A stretch of 40,289 bases of DNA. It comes from a virus. A model generated the notes under the pieces. It worked only from the letters and a program-made list of their open reading frames with translations. It did no database searches and was not told where the DNA came from. The position numbers were made by a program, and so were the translations under genes. Positions 30,764 through 40,289 of the stretch are shown here, one piece after another; within the stretch, counting starts at the first letter, position 1, and each line of letters starts with the position of its first letter. Location: the IMG/VR virus record IMGVR_UViG_3300030110_003855, positions 1-40,289 of that record; one strand, 5' to 3'.

Positions 30764-33700
30764 TGCCAGAAAACAAAAATAGTTTTATTAAATCCAAGAT
30801 GAATAAAGACTTGGATGATAGACTACTTCCTAATAATGAATATCGGGATGCTGAAAACGTTGCTGTATCCAGGTCCGAAGGCAGTGATGTCGGGGCTTTA
30901 GAAGCTATACTAGGTAATAAACAAATAAATGTTACTGGAGCTAGTGGAAATAAAATTATTGGACAATATACCGATGAAAGTAATGGTTATATTTATTATT
31001 TTGTTACGGATTTTGATGGTGGATTAACTGATAGAGCCGCTTCATCTAATTTATGTGAGATAATAAGATATAATACTAGCACTAATAACGCTAAAACTTT
31101 AGTTCGTGGGAGTTTTTTAAATTTATCTAAACAATTTCCTATATATGGAATTAATTTAGTAGAAAGTTTATTATTTTGGACTGACAATAAAAATCAACCA
31201 CGTAAAATAAATGTAGATAGTGCTGTTACTTTTGACGCTGACTCTTCAACTCCTTATTATACAAATGAAGATCAAATATCTGTTGCTAAATACGCACCAT
31301 GGAATGCTCCTGAATATATAAATTTAAGAAGTACTTTAACTCCATTTCCAGGAACTATGTCTAATGCTGCGGATCCTGAAACAACAACTATAGGTTCTTT
31401 AGATTGGACAGAAAATAATTTAAATGTATCAACATATCAAAATGGAGATGAAATACCACACGTAGAAAATGCTACGGATTGGGATGCTAAAAATACAGAT
31501 CAAGAAGGATGCTGGTGTTATTACGATAATGATTTTAATAATAGCGCTACTTATGGAAAACTATATAATAAGTGGGCTGTTTTAGATTCTAGAGGTTTAG
31601 CACCTATAGGTTTTGCTATACCTACCGAATCACAATGGGATACTATGATAAGTGGATTAAGTGATGCTGGTACTCAATTAAAAGGTATACCTACATGGAA
31701 AACAAGCGGTGGTGTTCCAGGTAATAATTCTACAGGATTTGCAGCTGTAGCTAGTGGAGAAAGAGATCCAGGCGCTACATTTGCTAACATTGGTGAGCAA
31801 GCAACTTATTGGACAAGTGATGATAGTGATGATGATTACTATAAACTAGAATATGATTCAGCTAGTGCTACAAAAGTTACTGCTCCTGGAAGTAATCCTA
31901 GGTTAGCAGGTAGATCAGTACGTTGTATAAAAAATGCTGGATATAGAGGGTGGCAAGGTGATCCTGAGTTTTTAGTAGATAAATTTGTTAAATTTAGTTA
32001 TAGATTTAAATTTGATGATAATGAATATTCTTTAATAGCACCATTTAGTCAAGATGTTTTTATACCTCAACAAGAAGGTAGATTTCTTACAGTACTAGAT
32101 AGTGATGGAAACATAATCTCTAGCGATGAAGACGCTGCGTTTAGAACAACTGTTGTAGAATTTATGCAAAACAACATCAATAATGCTATACTAAATATTG
32201 AATTACCTTCTACAGATATTTTAGAAGATTATAAAATTAATAGATTAGAAATTATATTTAAAGAATCTGATGGTTTAGCTTATCAAGTATTAGAATCTAT
32301 CCCTGTAGATGCTAGTTTTAAATCAAGTTTAACTAATACAAATGTATATCAATACAATTATCAATCAACGATACCATTTAAAACGTTACCTCAAGATGAA
32401 AATACTAGGGTTTTTGATAAAGTACCAGTTAGGTCTTTAGCACAAGAAAGTTCAGGTAATAGAATTATATATGGAAATTTAACTGAAGGATACTCTGCAC
32501 CAACTGCTTTAGATTATTATGTTAGCATTGGAGAGAAAAGCGCACAACAAACAACAGAATACCCTAATCATTCTATTAAACAAAATAGAAATTATCAAGT
32601 AGGTATAATTTTAGCTGATAAATATGGTAGACAAACTGATATAATATTATCTAGTTATGACGGTAAATTAGATGCAAGTGGAGATCCTCAACCTGGTTCT
32701 AATATTTATAATAATTATAAAAATGTTGCATTTGCAAATAATGTTGAGGGTTGGAATGGTGATAATTTAAAACTAAACTTTAATAATACTATACCAGAGC
32801 AAATAAATTTCTCAGCAATTAGTGGTTATCCAGGTGCTTATGCTAGCGGTACTTATTACACAGTAGCTGCTGCTAATGCTGCTAGTGCATATTTTGAAGA
32901 TTTAAGTAGTCAAGATGTGGGGTATGTGGCTCCAACTGGTGATATTTTTACATTTTCCTTTTCAGGTTTAGAATATGACGATGCTAATGATGCTGCGAAT
33001 ACTTATGATTTTTTTGTAAATAACGGTGATGGGTGGAAAAATGGTTTTAGTTATTCTATCGCCGAAGGTACTGATAATGAAGTAGAACTAACTTATGATC
33101 AAAGTGGTACTGATAATGTTACTTTAACAAGTAGTTCTGAAGTAAGATTTCAAATTTACTATGGTAATTCTTCTACGCCAGGTCTTAATAAAAGATTTAA
33201 ATCTAAAATAATAAATATAAACCCTTGTGATCCAATTGGTAGTGGGTGTGTTGAAGAAATGACAGTTGGAGCTGATGCTCCATATCAAGTTGGTAGATAT
33301 ATGAGAGGAAAATATAAAGATTATACAGAAATAACAGCTGTTAGCGGTATAAGTGGTATTTATCCTAGTCAGTATTTTACAGTAGAAACTAAAGATCAAG
33401 TAGCAGATACTTATTTTTTCAAAGCAAATGGAACAACTGATAGACCAGAACCTGAATTACCAACAACAGGTGGAACATGGGCAACTTATTCAATAAACCC
33501 AAATGGTTGGTATACATATAGAGTTGCTATAAAACAACAAGAACAAGAATATTATAATGTTTATTTACCTGGTATAGTCAGTGGTTATCCAATTGTTTCA
33601 AACACGGATGAACAAGGTGAAATAGGTTTTATTACTTTAATAGCTGATAATATAAATAAAGTACCTAGAAACCTTCAAGAGGTTGGTCCATTAGATGATC

Positions 33701-35604
33701 AATTTAATAGCGACGTTAGAATGTATGGTAGAGTAACTAACACTTTGTACAATGCAAGTAACAACCCTGGTAATCAACAATTTATACCAAGTAGTAATTC
33801 TGATAAAGTTGAATTAATAGGGACAATTGCAGACGTATTCCCAGGTATTGCCGCTGGAAGTGATGCAGATGAAATAAATCAATATTGTATTTATGATTAT
33901 TTATCTAAACCATATATAGCTAAGTTTACAACCCAAAAACCAATTGGTTTAGATGAAGATGCGTATGAGATACCAGTATCACCTAGTCCATATCCGGATG
34001 ATATGAATTTAGCGGTTTATGAAACAAAACCTGTTATATCGCGGTTAGAATTGTACTGGGAAACTTCAACCGCTGGATTAGTATCAGATTTAAATTATAA
34101 TGTACAAAACGAAAGTGGGGCAATAACTGGTCTATCTAGTATAACAGTTTCTTTTAATGAAGGTTTGGTTAGTGGAAGTGATATAACAAATGATTTTTTT
34201 CCTACAGCGGGTGGGCAAAATGTTACTGATACAACAGCTACTTTACAATCAGTGTTTTCTAAAGATACAGGAGGTAATTTAAACGTTAATGAAACAAGCA
34301 AATTTACTTTAAATAATGGAAGTCAAACGGGTTCTTTTAAAGTTACAACAAACGGAGTGTTTTATGCAAGTGAGGATAATGCTAACACGGGGTATTTTGA
34401 ATTTACTATACAGTTTACCCAGTCTGATGGTACAGCTTCTACTCAAAGCTTTAATACTACGTTAGAAAATATTAACCCAATTATAAATTCATACTCACAA
34501 CCAACACCAACACTAGGGTCAGCAACTATATTCACAAACGGTGCGGGACCAACTGGTGTAAACGGTAGTGCAGATGCATGTCAAAGATATTTATTCCCAT
34601 CAGCTAGTGGAGCTGGTTGGACGTTAACAGCTTTAACAATAGACGGGGCAAGTCAAACAGTTGGTAGTTATTTTACTATTAATACTCAGGGATCAAATAG
34701 CACGGCAGATTGTTTAACAGATGATCCAGCAACAAGTAATTATGGTTTTGGAATGACAACGACTGGTGGTTATACGTTAGTAGCTAGTAGTACATATGTT
34801 GTTACAGCTACTTTAACTGATGCATTAGGTGCTGCGGTTTCAACAGATATAACATTTACTGGACCTAGCGATAGATACGATGGTAGTATAATAAACTCTT
34901 CGTTTGATGTATGTGTGGGTAATCCTAAACCTAATACAACTGGAAACACAACTGGTTCATCATTAGTACTACAAAGTAGTGGCGCTAATGATTGTACATC
35001 GGGAATGACAACAACAAACCCTATATGGATTGGAACATTCCAAAATTGGACAACTGATGCAATTACATTATTTGTTAGAGTAGGTAAAGTATTTGGGGCA
35101 GGATCGTCAACAATTAGTGTACAATTTAAAAATGCTCGAACTAGTACTACATCAGCTTTTGGAGAATATATAGATCAAGATGCTCCACCAGTAGATATTA
35201 CAGGTGGTGCACCAGTGGCGCCTTCATTTACAGGTACAGGACCTTCATATACAGGGTATTCAAATTATAGAAAATTAGCTTACTTAGAAGCTTTTAGTAA
35301 TGCTGCTAATGTAGTTAATGCTGGAATTAAACCTGGTCAAAAATCACCAGGGACGGGTACACCATATGATTATACGAATTGTGCTATAACTAATGCTTAT
35401 GTTACTATCCCTGAAGCAAATGGTAGTGGTTATCAAATAAATATAGTAGCAACAAAAGGAAGTCTTTCAGATGATATAGCAACTATTCCAAGTGGTAATC
35501 TGGTATCAATGGACCCAACAACCTATACCAATCCACCTATGTATGGTGACGGTGAAACACCTACAGCAACATCTAGTTCTGGAGAAACTGGACCTGAATT
35601 GTAG
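30763..35604 (+). CDS. Large tail protein with inserted Fib_succ_major (lectin-like) domain, 1613 aa
   Basis: The first 200 residues (MNKDLDDRLLPNNEYRDAEN, then SLLFWTDNKNQPRKINVDS and YYTNEDQISVAKYAPWN) resemble the stabilisation or tail-hub proteins of crAss-like phages; this homology resumes at GDPEFLVDKFVKFSYRFKFD (about residue 399). In between, at about 215-391, sits a domain matching Fib_succ_major: YNKWAVLDSRGLAPIGFAIP, TESQWD, NSTGFAAV, ATYWTSDD and RLAGRSVRCIKN. This fold is related to C-type-lectin/FGE proteins. The C-terminal half is a series of Thr, Ser and Gly-rich beta domains (for example ATIFTNGAGPTGVNGSAD). Likely a tail structural protein with an added host-binding display domain. 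Confidence 0.75.
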   Translation: MPENKNSFIKSKMNKDLDDRLLPNNEYRDAENVAVSRSEGSDVGALEAILGNKQINVTGASGNKIIGQYTDESNGYIYYFVTDFDGGLTDRAASSNLCEIIRYNTSTNNAKTLVRGSFLNLSKQFPIYGINLVESLLFWTDNKNQPRKINVDSAVTFDADSSTPYYTNEDQISVAKYAPWNAPEYINLRSTLTPFPGTMSNAADPETTTIGSLDWTENNLNVSTYQNGDEIPHVENATDWDAKNTDQEGCWCYYDNDFNNSATYGKLYNKWAVLDSRGLAPIGFAIPTESQWDTMISGLSDAGTQLKGIPTWKTSGGVPGNNSTGFAAVASGERDPGATFANIGEQATYWTSDDSDDDYYKLEYDSASATKVTAPGSNPRLAGRSVRCIKNAGYRGWQGDPEFLVDKFVKFSYRFKFDDNEYSLIAPFSQDVFIPQQEGRFLTVLDSDGNIISSDEDAAFRTTVVEFMQNNINNAILNIELPSTDILEDYKINRLEIIFKESDGLAYQVLESIPVDASFKSSLTNTNVYQYNYQSTIPFKTLPQDENTRVFDKVPVRSLAQESSGNRIIYGNLTEGYSAPTALDYYVSIGEKSAQQTTEYPNHSIKQNRNYQVGIILADKYGRQTDIILSSYDGKLDASGDPQPGSNIYNNYKNVAFANNVEGWNGDNLKLNFNNTIPEQINFSAISGYPGAYASGTYYTVAAANAASAYFEDLSSQDVGYVAPTGDIFTFSFSGLEYDDANDAANTYDFFVNNGDGWKNGFSYSIAEGTDNEVELTYDQSGTDNVTLTSSSEVRFQIYYGNSSTPGLNKRFKSKIININPCDPIGSGCVEEMTVGADAPYQVGRYMRGKYKDYTEITAVSGISGIYPSQYFTVETKDQVADTYFFKANGTTDRPEPELPTTGGTWATYSINPNGWYTYRVAIKQQEQEYYNVYLPGIVSGYPIVSNTDEQGEIGFITLIADNINKVPRNLQEVGPLDDQFNSDVRMYGRVTNTLYNASNNPGNQQFIPSSNSDKVELIGTIADVFPGIAAGSDADEINQYCIYDYLSKPYIAKFTTQKPIGLDEDAYEIPVSPSPYPDDMNLAVYETKPVISRLELYWETSTAGLVSDLNYNVQNESGAITGLSSITVSFNEGLVSGSDITNDFFPTAGGQNVTDTTATLQSVFSKDTGGNLNVNETSKFTLNNGSQTGSFKVTTNGVFYASEDNANTGYFEFTIQFTQSDGTASTQSFNTTLENINPIINSYSQPTPTLGSATIFTNGAGPTGVNGSADACQRYLFPSASGAGWTLTALTIDGASQTVGSYFTINTQGSNSTADCLTDDPATSNYGFGMTTTGGYTLVASSTYVVTATLTDALGAAVSTDITFTGPSDRYDGSIINSSFDVCVGNPKPNTTGNTTGSSLVLQSSGANDCTSGMTTTNPIWIGTFQNWTTDAITLFVRVGKVFGAGSSTISVQFKNARTSTTSAFGEYIDQDAPPVDITGGAPVAPSFTGTGPSYTGYSNYRKLAYLEAFSNAANVVNAGIKPGQKSPGTGTPYDYTNCAITNAYVTIPEANGSGYQINIVATKGSLSDDIATIPSGNLVSMDPTTYTNPPMYGDGETPTATSSSGETGPEL

Positions 35605-35636
35605 TAAGTAACTAAATAAATAAGTGATAATAAAAA

Positions 35637-36962
35637 ATGGCAACAAGCGTAGATATAAAATACTATAACACCTATATTCTTAAGAAGATAGCTGATACAA
35701 CTACTTATGGTACTTCATATAATTGGTATATAGAAGAATCAAGAATAAGAGGTGGTTATAACAATGTATCAACTGGTCTAGCACCAAGAGCTTTTATTGA
35801 AGCTGAAAGTAATTTACAACAGTCTCTGGGTAATTCTTTAATTTATTCAGGTGTGTTTAATTCTAGAACTGGTATTAACCAAACAAACGTGTTTAACGCT
35901 GGTAAAGATATAACTAAATCTGTAGATCCTTCAAAAGGAACAATACAAAAATTACATGCTGAAGATACTAATTTAATTATTTTTCAAGAAAGAAAAGTAA
36001 ATAGAGCTTTAATAGATAAAGACGCTATATATACAGCAGAAGGATCACCTATTCAAACCACATCAAATGTGGTTATTGGGCAAATATCATCCTATTCTGG
36101 TGAGTTTGGTATATCCACAAATCCAGAATCATTCGCCGTATATGGTTATAGAAAATATTTTACTGATGCGGAAAAAGGATCAGTTATGAGGTTATCAAGA
36201 GATGGTTTAACTGAAATATCTAATTATGGTATGTATGATTTCTTTAGAGATCATTTATCTAACTTAGGTAATGGTAAAATAATCGGTGGATGGGATATAC
36301 ATAATAAATGTTATACAGTATCGATTCAACCACAAGCAGCATTCTCTGATGGATCCACGTATAAAACATTAAATTTTGATGAGCAAGTATTAGGTTGGAC
36401 AAGTTTATTTAGTTATAAACCAGATGATATGTTTAGTTTAGGTAATAATTTTTACTCAACAACTAGTGGTCACAGTGACACAAAAGATGGTACTATTTAT
36501 CAACACTATGTAACTCAAGATGATGCTGGTTCACCTATACCTAGAGCAACTTTTTATGGGACAACAAGTAATTCAAATATCACAACAGTGTTTAATATAC
36601 AACCATCATCTGTAAAAAGATTTAAAACTATAAATTATGAAGGTGGACCAAACTGGACATTAGAAAGTTTTATAACAAATGAAGATACAGCAAACGCTGT
36701 AGCTAAATACTCAGTACCAACAACGTTGGCTGATATGGAAGCTTCATTATTAGCAAATAAATTTAAAGCAAAAGAAGATAAATATTTTGCAAACTTAATA
36801 AATACATCAGCCGCAACTAGTGGTGAGGTTATTTATGGTAAATCAATCTCTGGTATAAAGGGGTTTTATGCAATAGCAAAATTAAGTGTAGTTAACGATG
36901 CTTCGTCTGGTACGAATGAATTGTTTGCAACTTCAACTGATTTTACAGAATCTTCTTATTAA
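35637..36962 (+). CDS. Tail protein (stabilisation-like), 441 aa
   Basis: The protein starts MATSVDIKYYNTYILKKIAD and is beta/mixed, with GLAPRAFIEAESNLQQSLGN, DTNLIIFQERKVNRALIDKD and KYFTDAEKGSVMRLSRDGL, motifs like those in the C-terminal part of the crAss-like stabilisation protein. It may be a natural split of a larger protein, since it directly follows the 1613-aa gene. Ending ATSTDFTESSY. No enzymatic motif. Confidence 0.6.
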   Translation: MATSVDIKYYNTYILKKIADTTTYGTSYNWYIEESRIRGGYNNVSTGLAPRAFIEAESNLQQSLGNSLIYSGVFNSRTGINQTNVFNAGKDITKSVDPSKGTIQKLHAEDTNLIIFQERKVNRALIDKDAIYTAEGSPIQTTSNVVIGQISSYSGEFGISTNPESFAVYGYRKYFTDAEKGSVMRLSRDGLTEISNYGMYDFFRDHLSNLGNGKIIGGWDIHNKCYTVSIQPQAAFSDGSTYKTLNFDEQVLGWTSLFSYKPDDMFSLGNNFYSTTSGHSDTKDGTIYQHYVTQDDAGSPIPRATFYGTTSNSNITTVFNIQPSSVKRFKTINYEGGPNWTLESFITNEDTANAVAKYSVPTTLADMEASLLANKFKAKEDKYFANLINTSAATSGEVIYGKSISGIKGFYAIAKLSVVNDASSGTNELFATSTDFTESSY

Positions 36963-36972
36963 ATATAATTAT

Positions 36973-37380
36973 ATGGAATTAAATATTCGTCGGTTAAAAG
37001 AAACCGATTGGGATACGTTAGTATCTTGGTGGTCAACTTGGCCAGAGTGGGAAAACCCACCTCAAGACTTTTTACCAGATAACGGTAAAGGTGGTTTTAT
37101 GGTAGAAAAAAATAACACACCTATTGTAGCAGGATTTTTATATCTTACTAATTCAAAAGGAGTGTTGTTAGAATGGATCGTTTCTAATCCAGAGTATAGA
37201 GATAAAGATAGAAAACAAGCTATCGAGCTATTAATTAACGGGGCAGAGAACGTAAGTAAAGAATTAGGATATAAATATATGTTTACTATTGGTAGAAATA
37301 AACATTTAATTGATATTCATAAAAAATTAAATTGGAAGGTTGATAAAAAACCTTCATATGAAATAATAAAAAATATTTAA
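36973..37380 (+). CDS. GNAT-family acetyltransferase-like protein, 135 aa
   Basis: I start at ATG 36973 (MELNIRRLKETDWDTLVSWW) rather than an upstream in-frame codon inside the previous gene. The order beta-alpha-beta with the segment GVLLEWIVSNPEYRDKDRKQ (acetyl-CoA-binding part of GNAT) and a helix with AENVSKELGYKYMFTIGRN fits a GNAT domain. The P-loop-like RxxGxG is not perfect, so substrate and activity are uncertain. Phages sometimes carry GNATs near tail genes; a role in modifying a virion or host protein is inference. Confidence 0.65.
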   Translation: MELNIRRLKETDWDTLVSWWSTWPEWENPPQDFLPDNGKGGFMVEKNNTPIVAGFLYLTNSKGVLLEWIVSNPEYRDKDRKQAIELLINGAENVSKELGYKYMFTIGRNKHLIDIHKKLNWKVDKKPSYEIIKNI

Positions 37381-37384
37381 GAAT

Positions 37385-38323
37385 ATGGCAGCAGTAACAG
37401 CAATAGTCGCGGGAGGAGCGGCAATAGCATCGGGCGCAATTGGCGCAGCAGCAGCGGGTAGAGCCGCAAGAAAAGCAGGTTCAGCAGCGGCAAGGGCAGA
37501 AAAAAGAGTTAAAGATGTAGAAAGAGGTAGAGCATCAATAATAAACCCTTATTCCCATGTGTCGAGCACGAGTCATCTAGCGGAGAACGTATCAGATATG
37601 GCTAGTAATCCTTACGCTAATTTAGGAGTTGCTACCCAAGCAGCAGAGATGCAAGCGGAAGAAGCAGATATAGCATTAGCAAATACACTAGACACGATTA
37701 GATCTTCAGGTGCTAGTGCAGGTGGTGCTACAGCTTTAGCTCAAGCCGCATTAAAAAGTAAAAAAGGTATTGCTGCTGGGATAGAGCAACAAGAAGTAAA
37801 CAATGAAAAATTAATGGCTCAAGGAGAAGCTAAGCTTCAAGATATAAAAATGAGTGAAGCACAAAGGATGCAAATGATAGAAATGAGTGAAGCACAAAGA
37901 TTACAAGCTGCAACAGCTCAAGGAAGAGCTTATGAATTTGAGGCTAAAGAAAATAGAGATGCTTCTGATTTAGCTAGATACTCTGCTACAGCTCAGAATG
38001 CAAGACAAAGACAAGCTGATGCTAACGCCGCTAAGACTAGCGCTATTACAGGTGCTATAGGGCAGATAGGTAGTATAGCGATGATGGGTGGTGGTGGTCC
38101 TCCGGCTTCTGACAGAAGATTAAAAGAAAATATAAAACTAATAGGTTATTCACCAAGTGGTTTAAAAATATACAACTTTGAATATATTAATAAAGCTTTT
38201 GGTCAAGGTATTTTTCAAGGTGTTATGTCAGATGAAATACCAATGGGTGCAGTAATAAAAAACAAAGACGGTTATGATAGAGTTGATTATTCTAAAATAG
38301 ACGTTGAATTTAAACAAATATAA
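37385..38323 (+). CDS. Putative ejection protein with S74-type C-terminal chaperone domain, 312 aa
   Basis: The N-terminus is Ala/Gly-rich and hydrophobic (MAAVTAIVAGGAAIASGAIG), followed by a coiled-coil body with a short tandem duplication (two MSEAQR units near residue 160) of the kind seen in phage ejection proteins. The last 71 residues match the S74 intramolecular chaperone: SDRRLKENI with Ser242 and Lys247, the catalytic pair, then GLKIYNFEYI, GVMSDEIP and GYDRVDYSKIDVEF. S74 domains normally trimerise tail fibres and cut themselves off at that Ser; here one ends an ejection-like protein. Confidence 0.75.
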   Translation: MAAVTAIVAGGAAIASGAIGAAAAGRAARKAGSAAARAEKRVKDVERGRASIINPYSHVSSTSHLAENVSDMASNPYANLGVATQAAEMQAEEADIALANTLDTIRSSGASAGGATALAQAALKSKKGIAAGIEQQEVNNEKLMAQGEAKLQDIKMSEAQRMQMIEMSEAQRLQAATAQGRAYEFEAKENRDASDLARYSATAQNARQRQADANAAKTSAITGAIGQIGSIAMMGGGGPPASDRRLKENIKLIGYSPSGLKIYNFEYINKAFGQGIFQGVMSDEIPMGAVIKNKDGYDRVDYSKIDVEFKQI

Positions 38324-38325
38324 TT

Positions 38326-40289
38326 ATGGCAAAATATACAATACCCTCTGTTTTACCTTCAATTAAGTTTTCGGCTCCATCAGTTCGTAAAGACGCATAT
38401 ACTAATCCTCAATATATCAGAGATAGAAGCTTTGAGGTGTTTAACAAGGGAATGCAAGATGCTATTAAAGGAGGTTTATTAAGTCGAGAAAAGAAATTAA
38501 AAGCTATTAAAGAGGAAAAAGCAGCACAAGAGTTGTTAAATAAAGAAGCTATGGAATATGAATTAAACCAACTTAATCAAGTACAGGGTTTAGTTAATAC
38601 TGGAAACACTACGTTTGATACAAATAAAATGGATTTTTTCTATGCTTTAAAAGAAAAATATATTGATATTAAAAATGATATTGATAAACACCCAGAAAGA
38701 AGAAGTGCTGGTTTAAGAGCTATGTCAGAATTAGAAGGTTTAATGACTCAATATAAAACCGCGGCACCATCTTTAATAAAAACTATAGGTTTATTAGATC
38801 AACAATTAAAAATACCACAAGGAGAAAAAGGTAGTATTTGGTCTCAATCACCAACAGATCTACAAGTTATGTTAAAATCTATAACAGGTCATGGTGGAGC
38901 AGATGTTGGTTTAGTTGATAATAAAGGAAAATTATTTTTATATATGCCACCTCAAACCTATACATATAATGGTAATGAGATAACTACTAAAGGAGCTCAA
39001 ATGGATATTGGGTCTTTTTTAAATATGGAATCTAGAGGTGGAGAGTTGTTTGAAACTATGCCAGATTATACTAAAGAAACTTTAGATATTATAAACGATG
39101 CTATTACAGTAGATGGTCAGGTAATGGGAACTTATAGAGAAAATGAAGAGGTTATTATACCAGGCACAAATGCCGCAGGTGGTAAAGAAGCTGTAAATAT
39201 GTACACATGGAAAAGCTCTATGCCTAATAGACAGGACCCAAGTGTTAAGGATGTAATGTCACCGTATTTAAATATTCCTGGTTTAGTAATGAAGGATAAT
39301 CAACCTATACCAAATCCTTTTTATAGCAGTGTTGATCCTTCAAAAAATGATGTTAATGGTAGAACAGCTGCAATGATAGCTACAATACAAATGGGTGGTT
39401 ATAATGCATTGCTTAATCCACCGATTCAATCTGGTGGAGCACCAGATAATGATATGGCTGTTATATGGACCGATGCAATGAATAAAGATAGTGAGTGGGA
39501 TGCTGCAGATCCATTAAAAGTTAGTGAAGCTTTAGGATGGTTAGCTGAAAATGGTATATCTCAACTAGAAAATAAACAAGGTTATATAGGACAAAGTAAA
39601 CCTTATACTTATAAACCTGGAGGTGATGATGATGGTGATGGTGGTGGAACAGAAAGAGAAAGATCTAATAGAAAAATATATAACAATGTTAGTTCCGCGT
39701 TTGGAAAAGCTTTTAACGCGTACGGTAGGGGAGATTATGATAAATTAAAAGATTTACTTGAACCCATAACTGGTATTAAAGACATGACCGTTGTAGAAGA
39801 TCCTGATGGTAAAGAATATGACTTTATATTAAAAAGTAAAACTACATCTACCGGTAAACAAGGAGATATATTAAACTTTAATGTTAGACAACCAGGTGAA
39901 CTAGATAAGATATTACAATTTTTAGGTTTAGTTGGAACTCCTACCGCTAAAGGTGGTGGTGATTTTGTTTCTTATGGAGGAGAAAAAATAGATTGGTCCC
40001 CATCACTTAAAAACTTTAGAAAATCTTTAGAAAATTATGACGGTGCAAATGCAGAAGATGAAGTAGAAAACTTCTTAACAAGCCATAAGTTTGATGTTGA
40101 AACGTTAACAGAAGATGGTAAGGCTAGTGGTAAATCACAAAAAATGACAATAGCTGAAATGTATGGTGTTGATCCTAAGACTGCTGATTTTCAAAGAAAA
40201 CCGGGGAGAGAGGTAATTGAATTACCAAATGGAGTACAAATAAAGATTGATAAAGATGGTAACTGGAAACAAGAGTTGTTAAACGTATT
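38326..40289 (+). CDS. Large virion-type protein, partial (654+ aa, runs off right edge)
   Basis: The frame opens at ATG 38326 with MAKYTIPSVLPSIKFSAPSV 3 bp after the previous stop and is unbroken to the window end, so the C-terminus is missing. It is helical and charged at first (SREKKLKAIKEEKAAQELLN), then mixed, with a Gly/Asp-rich linker (GGDDDGDGGGTERERSN, about residues 430-447). Position after the putative ejection protein suggests another internal virion or tail-associated protein. I do not recognise a catalytic domain in the visible part. Confidence 0.75.
   Translation, partial: MAKYTIPSVLPSIKFSAPSVRKDAYTNPQYIRDRSFEVFNKGMQDAIKGGLLSREKKLKAIKEEKAAQELLNKEAMEYELNQLNQVQGLVNTGNTTFDTNKMDFFYALKEKYIDIKNDIDKHPERRSAGLRAMSELEGLMTQYKTAAPSLIKTIGLLDQQLKIPQGEKGSIWSQSPTDLQVMLKSITGHGGADVGLVDNKGKLFLYMPPQTYTYNGNEITTKGAQMDIGSFLNMESRGGELFETMPDYTKETLDIINDAITVDGQVMGTYRENEEVIIPGTNAAGGKEAVNMYTWKSSMPNRQDPSVKDVMSPYLNIPGLVMKDNQPIPNPFYSSVDPSKNDVNGRTAAMIATIQMGGYNALLNPPIQSGGAPDNDMAVIWTDAMNKDSEWDAADPLKVSEALGWLAENGISQLENKQGYIGQSKPYTYKPGGDDDGDGGGTERERSNRKIYNNVSSAFGKAFNAYGRGDYDKLKDLLEPITGIKDMTVVEDPDGKEYDFILKSKTTSTGKQGDILNFNVRQPGELDKILQFLGLVGTPTAKGGGDFVSYGGEKIDWSPSLKNFRKSLENYDGANAEDEVENFLTSHKFDVETLTEDGKASGKSQKMTIAEMYGVDPKTADFQRKPGREVIELPNGVQIKIDKDGNWKQELLNV

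Noticed and set aside
31405-31935. A complete diversity-generating retroelement
   Set aside because: No reverse transcriptase or template repeat is visible in the window; only the lectin-like domain supports the idea.
36898-36972. Upstream start for the GNAT-like gene inside the previous gene
   Set aside because: It would overlap the tail protein by 65 nt and the extra residues do not look like a GNAT N-terminus; ATG 36973 has the usual A/T-rich leader.

Overview
The window is part of the genome of an AT-rich tailed phage, most likely a short-tailed virus of a marine Bacteroidota (flavobacterial) host. The terminase (739 aa), portal (801 aa) and capsid (473 aa) sizes, and the order TerL - portal - scaffold - MCP - connector proteins - very large tail protein, resemble the crAss-like (Crassvirales) plan known from Cellulophaga podoviruses. 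The host inference rests on translation starts that lack Shine-Dalgarno sequences and instead follow A/T-rich leaders (aaaattaATG style), and on a Fib_succ_major domain, which is typical of Bacteroidota. Taxonomy is inference; no search was run.

Layout. (1) Positions 1-2510, minus strand: an early/accessory region of tiny genes (30-139 aa), an initiator-type tRNA-Met, a tRNA-like mini-hairpin and a two-hairpin structured element. It is punctuated by four ungapped copies of a 25-bp promoter-like motif whose layout recalls single-subunit phage RNA polymerase promoters. (2) Positions 2303-2873: a gene-poor divergent control region holding two of those motifs and a candidate structured RNA on the plus strand. 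(3) Positions 2874-6030, plus: a virion-like protein, a small hypothetical, then a chaperonin operon (groEL, groES, winged-helix protein) with overlapping genes. (4) Positions 6033-11471: a run of small proteins, several opening with a shared 'FK..SPF.K'-like motif, interspersed with an M15 endolysin-type peptidase, a minimal HExxH metallopeptidase and a 52-aa Cys-motif protein. (5) Positions 11475-18742: a holin and three tail-fibre proteins. (6) Positions 18764-28520: a 16-aa four-cysteine micro-ORF, small pre-packaging genes including a tandem GroES-like protein, TerS-like, TerL, portal, scaffold and MCP, then a UUCG-loop terminator and a conserved gene. (7) Positions 28583-40289: connector/ring-like proteins, a 1613-aa tail protein with an inserted C-type-lectin-like domain, a second tail protein, a GNAT enzyme, an ejection-like protein with an S74-type C-terminus, and a large open gene leaving the window.

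How it works together. The plus strand is one long morphogenesis and lysis programme. The phage appears to bring its own folding machine (GroEL, GroES and a third, GroES-like protein) next to its structural genes. The minus-strand genes look like an early module with its own promoter class. The most interesting points are the chaperonin set, the shared N-terminal SPF motif, the 25-bp promoter motif, the initiator tRNA, three structured nucleic-acid elements and the lectin-like insertion in the tail.
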